Positions 58,761-64,000 of a DNA stretch of 64,000 nt are shown piece by piece; the first letter of the stretch is position 1; the number at the start of each line of letters is the position of its first letter. Under the pieces are notes generated by a model that saw only the letters and a program-made list of their open reading frames with translations, had not been told where the DNA came from and did no database searches. Position numbers and translations under genes: made by a program. Source of the stretch: Ampelocalamus luodianensis (lineage: Eukaryota > Streptophyta > Magnoliopsida > Poales > Poaceae); the NCBI GenBank assembly GCA_036346255.1, contig CM070632.1, positions 24,693,408 to 24,757,407 of the forward strand. Reading direction: 5' to 3'.

Positions 58761-61700
58761 AGTAACATCTCCCAATTTTGGGCTTGTGTTTCAAATGTAA
58801 GAAAATGAGTAGAAATTAGTGGAAACTAGGATTTTCTTACATCATGTATTTCCTTACATTGTATTTCTTGAACAAGTATTGTACCAAAGATATGGAAGTA
58901 CAAAGTCACAAGTCTTTTGATCCAAATCTTGTTCTTCCAAAAACAATCTTGTCAAATCTTATGATCATCCTCTGGATATATTTTTCCTAAGTCTCTGTGG
59001 TGGTATGTGACCCTCTGAAAAATTTCACAATTTTTAGAAATTGTTTGAATATTTTTAGAGCGATCAAACTGTTTGACTCTCAGTCAAACATTAAAGCAGA
59101 GCCTTGCAGAATTTTGGAGATTTATTCGCAGCATAAAACTCTCTGAAAATTTTCACAAGGTCAATGCCCGATCGGCAAGCTCTGCAAAAATTTCATAATT
59201 TTTGGAGTTAATTTGCTACCCCAAATAAATCTTTCAAAGTCTCTGTTTTTATTTCAAAGTCAAACTAGGTTTCTTGTTACTCGGGTTCGAGTCGGACTGG
59301 GCTCGAGCCAACCATTTCGGTCGATCAACTAAATGCAGAGCCACTCTTTAAAGCGCGCGGTGGATCTCAACCGTTAGATCTAAATCGCACGGCGCGCGCG
59401 TGTGTCGGTCGGACCCTCGGTTGCATTGGCCAATAGGGACCGTTGGATTTCAATCAACCGTCCGGATCTCCGTGAGGCAATCGGATTTGTCCGTGAACTT
59501 CGTTTAATCGTGACCGTTCATTTCTAATCCAACGGTCGTGGCTCGTCTTCTCTGTTCTTCTTCCTCCTCATTTGCTCGGGGCGCGGCGTTCATGGCGAGA
59601 GAAAGAGAGAGCATGGGGGCTTGATGTGTCACCTCCACGTTGCTTTTGCCAACGTCTCTCGCAATGCATTTAATGCGCACGGGCTTTCTCCTCCATGGTC
59701 ACCGTGCTCACTTGCTCCCATCTTTTCTTGGTCTGGCGGAGCATGAACCGAGCTCACCATGGGCTCATGTCCTTGATCGAAACCTAATCCTTCCCTATAT
59801 AATTGCCCCTCTAGGTCCTCACTGGTGTTCCTTTACACCACACTTTGCTCTTCTCTGTGTTTGAGCTCAAGAACACCTCTCACCCTCAAAACACCATTGT
59901 TGGCGTAGAGCTCCAATGGCGGCCTTGGTGTCCAGTGGTTCATCTTGACATTTCTTGCACCCTTTTGAACCCCTCAACCTCCTTTATATTTCCCTAACTT
60001 GATTTTGGGTTGCATTCACAGAATCACTCAATTTTAAGTTTGGAGATTTTCAGTTGGTTTCACCCCCTTTCTTCTCCACTCGGTAAGTGATTCTTTTGCA
60101 ATTACTTGCTTTTGGAGCCTCTTTGAGCTATAATGAAGTGTGGTAATGATGTGGTTCCACTCATTTTGCTCGAACCTCATTTCCCACTTCATCTTCTTGG
60201 CTCAGGTGGACTTCATCGTGTTCAAGTCTTCCCAGGCCATCTTTGAAGCTCCTCTCGGTTAAGGTAGCTCCTATATAGTCCCTAGAAGTCATGGCACTCG
60301 CTTCCTTGGGTGCGGAGCATTTGCCATTTTCGTGTTTTGCCGGTGTCGGCCTTCATCTTTGTTTTCGGCTCGTGGCGTTCGAGAACTTCCACCGCGGCGA
60401 GGTCACCACCGTTGGGTCCGCAACACTATTGCGAACCCATTTTGATAGTTTGTAGGCGCGCGCATGGAGTCGCGGCGACCGGTAGCAAAAGCCATTCGGG
60501 TTTTGTCGGTGTGAAGCTCCGTTTCGTCGGATCATTAGGACACATTAATTACCAATCATTAGGTGTTAATTGTGTCTTAATCATTATTAATGAGCCAGCG
60601 ACTGTGGGCCCAATCTCCTTAAATCAATCTCTGTTCACTCCACCTTTGTTAGAGCATCATTAATGCTTAATCATTGATTAGTAAAAATGTCGACGCTTAA
60701 CCCTGTCGGAAACCTTCTGCGGTCGCCGACTTGTGGGCCCGATGCTGCGTTGTGCGTGGGTTAAATCGTTGCGATCGTGACTCGTAGTCAGCGACATGCG
60801 GTCCCACTCGTCGATACCTCTTTTTGAACTTGATCTATAGCGCCGTCCATTTTGTGATCTGCGGCCCGGATCTTGTATGCATTCGGACCATCGGTTCCCC
60901 TCATCATCTGGGCCGTCGATCTTGCGATCAACGGCGAAGATCGTGTGTGCAATCGGACCATCCGGTTGTTGGTGCGTTACGGGCGCCCATCGCCGATCTG
61001 CGGTGGATTGGCCCAAGCAACGCGCCGTCGGTTGCATACACTCGGTGAGCCGTTGGATCTTGATCCAACGGTGGGTTTCATGTGGGTTTGCGGCGTGCGC
61101 TATTTTCGCGCGGCGTGAGCGTAGGATTTTAGATCAAGGGTTGGGAGTTGTCCACGTCATTTCCTTTTATTGGATTGTTACGTATTTGGTAAGCAATTGT
61201 TTATCAGCGAAAATGATATAGAAACTTTAGAAACTCATAACTAATTCATTTTAAGCGCTTTTAGTTAATTCCAAGCTGTAATAAATTATGTTATCACTTT
61301 AGCTTATTATAAAAATGGATTTAAGCATGTTCGATGTAGAAAATTGTATAAATAGGAATAACTTGATTTACTGTCATTTTGAATATTCAGAAAATGAATA
61401 AAACTTTAGAAAATGCATATCTTGCTCTGTGTATGTCCAAAATGAATGATTCCAACCTTGATAAATTGGTTATTAACCCAATGTTAATGTAAAAATGATG
61501 GTAAGTCCAAGATTGTATGAAACCTTGATTAATGATTTAGTACCTATTTTGACATTTAGAAAATTACGGAAGACTTATAAAATGCACGATAATTCTCTGT
61601 AAATCCTAAAAATAGAAATTTGATGTTAGGAAATCCCTCTGTTATCATTCCATAATGTGAAATAGATTTTGCACATGTTTATATTTTGGAAAGTGCATGA

Positions 61701-63657
61701 TACTAGTTTTGCATCTTAGAAAAACCATAACTAAATCATTTTAACTCCAAATGACCTGAAATTTTATATGGGTTACCTCTATACCAGTGGGTAGCTACCA
61801 TAAAAATTTCAGCTTCAAAATCTCTCTAGAAAATATTTTTGCTACTGAGTGCTAATTATGGTAGAAAATGTATTTTTATGCATTATCTTTTGCACCACAA
61901 ATCCAAATTAGGTTTTTCAGTTTCTATGTCTAGGTATAATCGTACTCTACCTGATGTGTAAATTTAGTCGCATTTGGTTAAGTTTTGCTTGCTCTTTTGT
62001 TTATTTGTGGCTCGTCTTATTGGTTGTTCTTGGTTCTTTTGCCTTTCGCTTAGGATTAGACATTTGCGGTAACCAGAAACGATCCTCATAACAAATCGAG
62101 CAACGACAAGAAGGCAAGCAGTTTGATCATGTTAATCCCAGTATTTTAAGTATTTATGTTGATTACAAATTCTATGTATGCATTGCTATTTTGTTTTAAT
62201 AGTTGGCCTAGTAGATGCATTTCCTTAGCAAATGATTATCCTCTACTACCATGAGCCTAGGTTACTTGCTGTGATTTAGAGTTCGTGGATGGGCTCTTGT
62301 CACTTAGTAGTTGCGAATTAATTGCTTAGCCATGCTTAGCCGGTAGAAATGGCGGTTATCGACTTGTCGATAACCTTGATCCTAAACTTATTATGTATTA
62401 TGATTTCCATTTTGTGCCATGTCTACTTATGAAAACTAAAACTGAAAACAAAATGATTTAGACTTGGGCACAATGGTATGATGGTGTGATTTTGGGTGTG
62501 GTTGGAATGGTGCCTAAGTCAACAAGGACCGAACATCTTGTTACACTAAACCAAGCATTTTAGCGTGCTAACCACACTAGAGGGTATGGGACCTCTCTTG
62601 ACTTAGTACTTTGGCGTGTATTGGCTCGGGTCGCGGGAGGTCGCGGGAGGGATGGTGTTGGGAGCATTGTAGTGTCAGAAAGACTTCACGGGATGGGATT
62701 TGTTGTCTTTCGACTTGCAATGTAGCGTATGGTGTTTCTACCCATCTGAGCGGCTCGTAGTTAATACACAATATTGGAAGCGTCTCGTAGGACTTAGCCG
62801 TGCGGCATACCTACGGAAGTGTGCTTTTGGCTTAAAAGCGATGCGAAGTGTGGGTACATTGGTACACCCCTGCAGGGTTAAAACTATTCGAATAGCCTCG
62901 TCCTAGGTTATGGACACGCTTGGGGAGGTCTTTCAAGAGTTAGACTACAACCTTTTAAATTAAAACTTGATGGGTGGTACGAATCGGGGATTCGTGCTAT
63001 GTTGTGGTGGCTATTGGGATAGTCACTTTCAGGTGGTTACTTGTATGTATCTGTACTCACTGTTACTTTGATAACAAAACAGATTTGCAAACTTGCTTTT
63101 GAAATGTATTACATTATTGCAAATAAAGTTGGCTTCATGCAAAATAAGACATACAACCTCCACCTAAATAAGCTTGCATGTAGTTATGAATAGGTCTGCT
63201 ATTCCACACGTCAGTCTTGCGGGTACAAAGACAATCTTTGTACTCAGATGCTATGCTTAATTGTTTGGTTGCAGAGGAAGGAGGTGAGCAGAAGGGCCTC
63301 ACTTTGCGGTGTGTTGTGGTAGTTTCTTGGGCGACTAGCTTGGCGGCCGGTCGGTTGCCTTGTGGGTGTGTGGCTAACGGTCGACTTTTGTTCTAGCCAT
63401 CTTATGGCGCTTTTGCTTCATTGTCATTCTTGTATATTGTTCTATTTGGCGGTCGGCTCCTTTTGTAATAACTTTACTTTATGTATGTCGTTGTTGAACT
63501 TAGTGATGTATGTGTATGGAATTGATGTGTAATTTTGTGATGATGTCGTATCTGCAAGTGCAGGAAGCATATGTCCATCGAGGCTTAGAATGTTTAATTA
63601 GTAACACTAGAACCATTTGGGGTTAAGTGTTCCTAGTTAAATATTCGGGTCCTCACA
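58761..63657 (+). repeat. Gypsy-4 5' LTR (Tekay-like)
   Basis: 4897 bp running from AGTAACATCTCCC (expected TGTAACATC; the terminal T appears changed or lost) to GGTCCTCACA. Collinear with the gypsy-3 LTRs but clearly diverged in the GC-rich core, where the GACCTCC array is replaced by fewer ACCGTTGGAT/GATCTC words. TATA-like CCCTATATAATTGCCCC lies near 59795. Minor open frames are not conserved. Confidence 0.88.
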
Positions 63658-63661
63658 AAGT

Positions 63662-63673
63662 TGGTATCGAGCC
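63662..63673 (+). other. PBS of gypsy-4
   Basis: TGGTATCGAGCC, 4 bp after the LTR; one base shorter than TGGTATCAGAGCC at the CAG. Confidence 0.85.
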
Positions 63674-64000
63674 ATCTTGACCGTAGAAAACCCTAGCTTG
63701 GTAGCCTTGTAGGATGTTACGAAAACCTACTTTCAAGAGTCAAATGGTTTATGAAAATTAAGTAAGTTATCAGATTTTACTCCTTACCTATCTTAGTTTT
63801 CTTCACTCGTCTTGTTACGGTTTGGGTTTTGAAAATTGTTTTCCTCTCATCTTCTTCCAAAGGATAGTCCTTATCGTTTAATTTGGGTTTTGGGGACCAA
63901 TGAGTTTGGCAAATTGAAGTGTTGGCTGCCCTTCTACAAGGTTTTGAAGCTTCTGGAATGGAAAATTTCGACTAGGAGCTTGGATGCAAAATCTGGACAG
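63674..64000 (+). mobile_element. Gypsy-4 leader, running off the window
   Basis: Leader sequence homologous to those of gypsy-1 and gypsy-3 (AAACCCTAGCTTGG, ATTTTACTCCTTACC). The gag start would lie beyond 64000. Confidence 0.8.

Noticed and set aside
1..64000. tRNA, rRNA or microRNA genes
   Set aside because: No cloverleaf-like or rRNA-like segments were recognised by eye. The only tRNA similarity is in primer-binding sites. A covariance-model search would be needed to be certain.

Overview
The window is plant nuclear DNA, almost certainly from a grass. It is almost entirely nested LTR retrotransposons and contains no intact host gene. The evidence for a grass is the set of TE families: Tekay-type chromoviruses with 4-5 kb LTRs, a Sirevirus (Ty1-copia), an Angela/BARE-like solo LTR, a Tat-type Ty3-gypsy element, and a chromovirus resembling the CRM/Reina group. 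The host gene fragments also read like plant nuclear genes. Species cannot be told from the sequence alone.

Layout. (1) 1-5219: decayed accessory DNA. It holds minus-strand exon fragments of a mitochondrial OXA1 insertase gene (776-about 3900) and, directly beside them in the same orientation, a short plastid ribosomal protein S9 fragment (3914-3994). An Angela-like solo LTR (1412-2724, TSD GAAAT) sits in an OXA1 intron, an LTR-like sequence truncates OXA1 on the left, and a 94/62-bp tandem repeat lies on the right. (2) 5225-20123: a Tekay-type element with the compound structure LTR-internal-LTR-truncated internal-truncated LTR, bounded by a perfect TSD (AGTTA). (3) 20129-22070: a broken Tat-type element (LTR end, PBS, gag, protease remnant). 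(4) 22071-64000: a nest. LTR 'C' (22071) is cut by a minus-strand LTR 'D' (23001). D is cut by a CRM/Reina-like chromovirus 'gypsy-2' (23707-56638, TSD GGTTG). Gypsy-2 is cut in its integrase by a minus-strand Sirevirus (29990-55331, TSD CCCTC). The left Sirevirus LTR is cut by a second Tekay-like element 'gypsy-3' (30230-about 45667). The right arm of D is cut by the LTR of a further Tekay-like element 'gypsy-4' (58761 to the window end). With the Tat element as base this makes six layers.

Every element has broken coding capacity. Gypsy-1 pol keeps one reading frame but carries three in-frame stops and an RT active-site change. Gypsy-3 carries dozens of small indels that fall mostly at CAG/CTG triplets and often leave CG behind. 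That pattern looks more like base-calling error at CHG-methylated cytosine than natural decay, and it should be resolved before the frameshifts are treated as biological. The main points worth a second look are the OXA1+S9 fragment pair, the two compound LTR elements, the CWG indel signature, the roughly 30-bp GACCTCC minisatellite inside the 5-kb LTRs, and the GGTAGTACC palindrome clusters of the Sirevirus.
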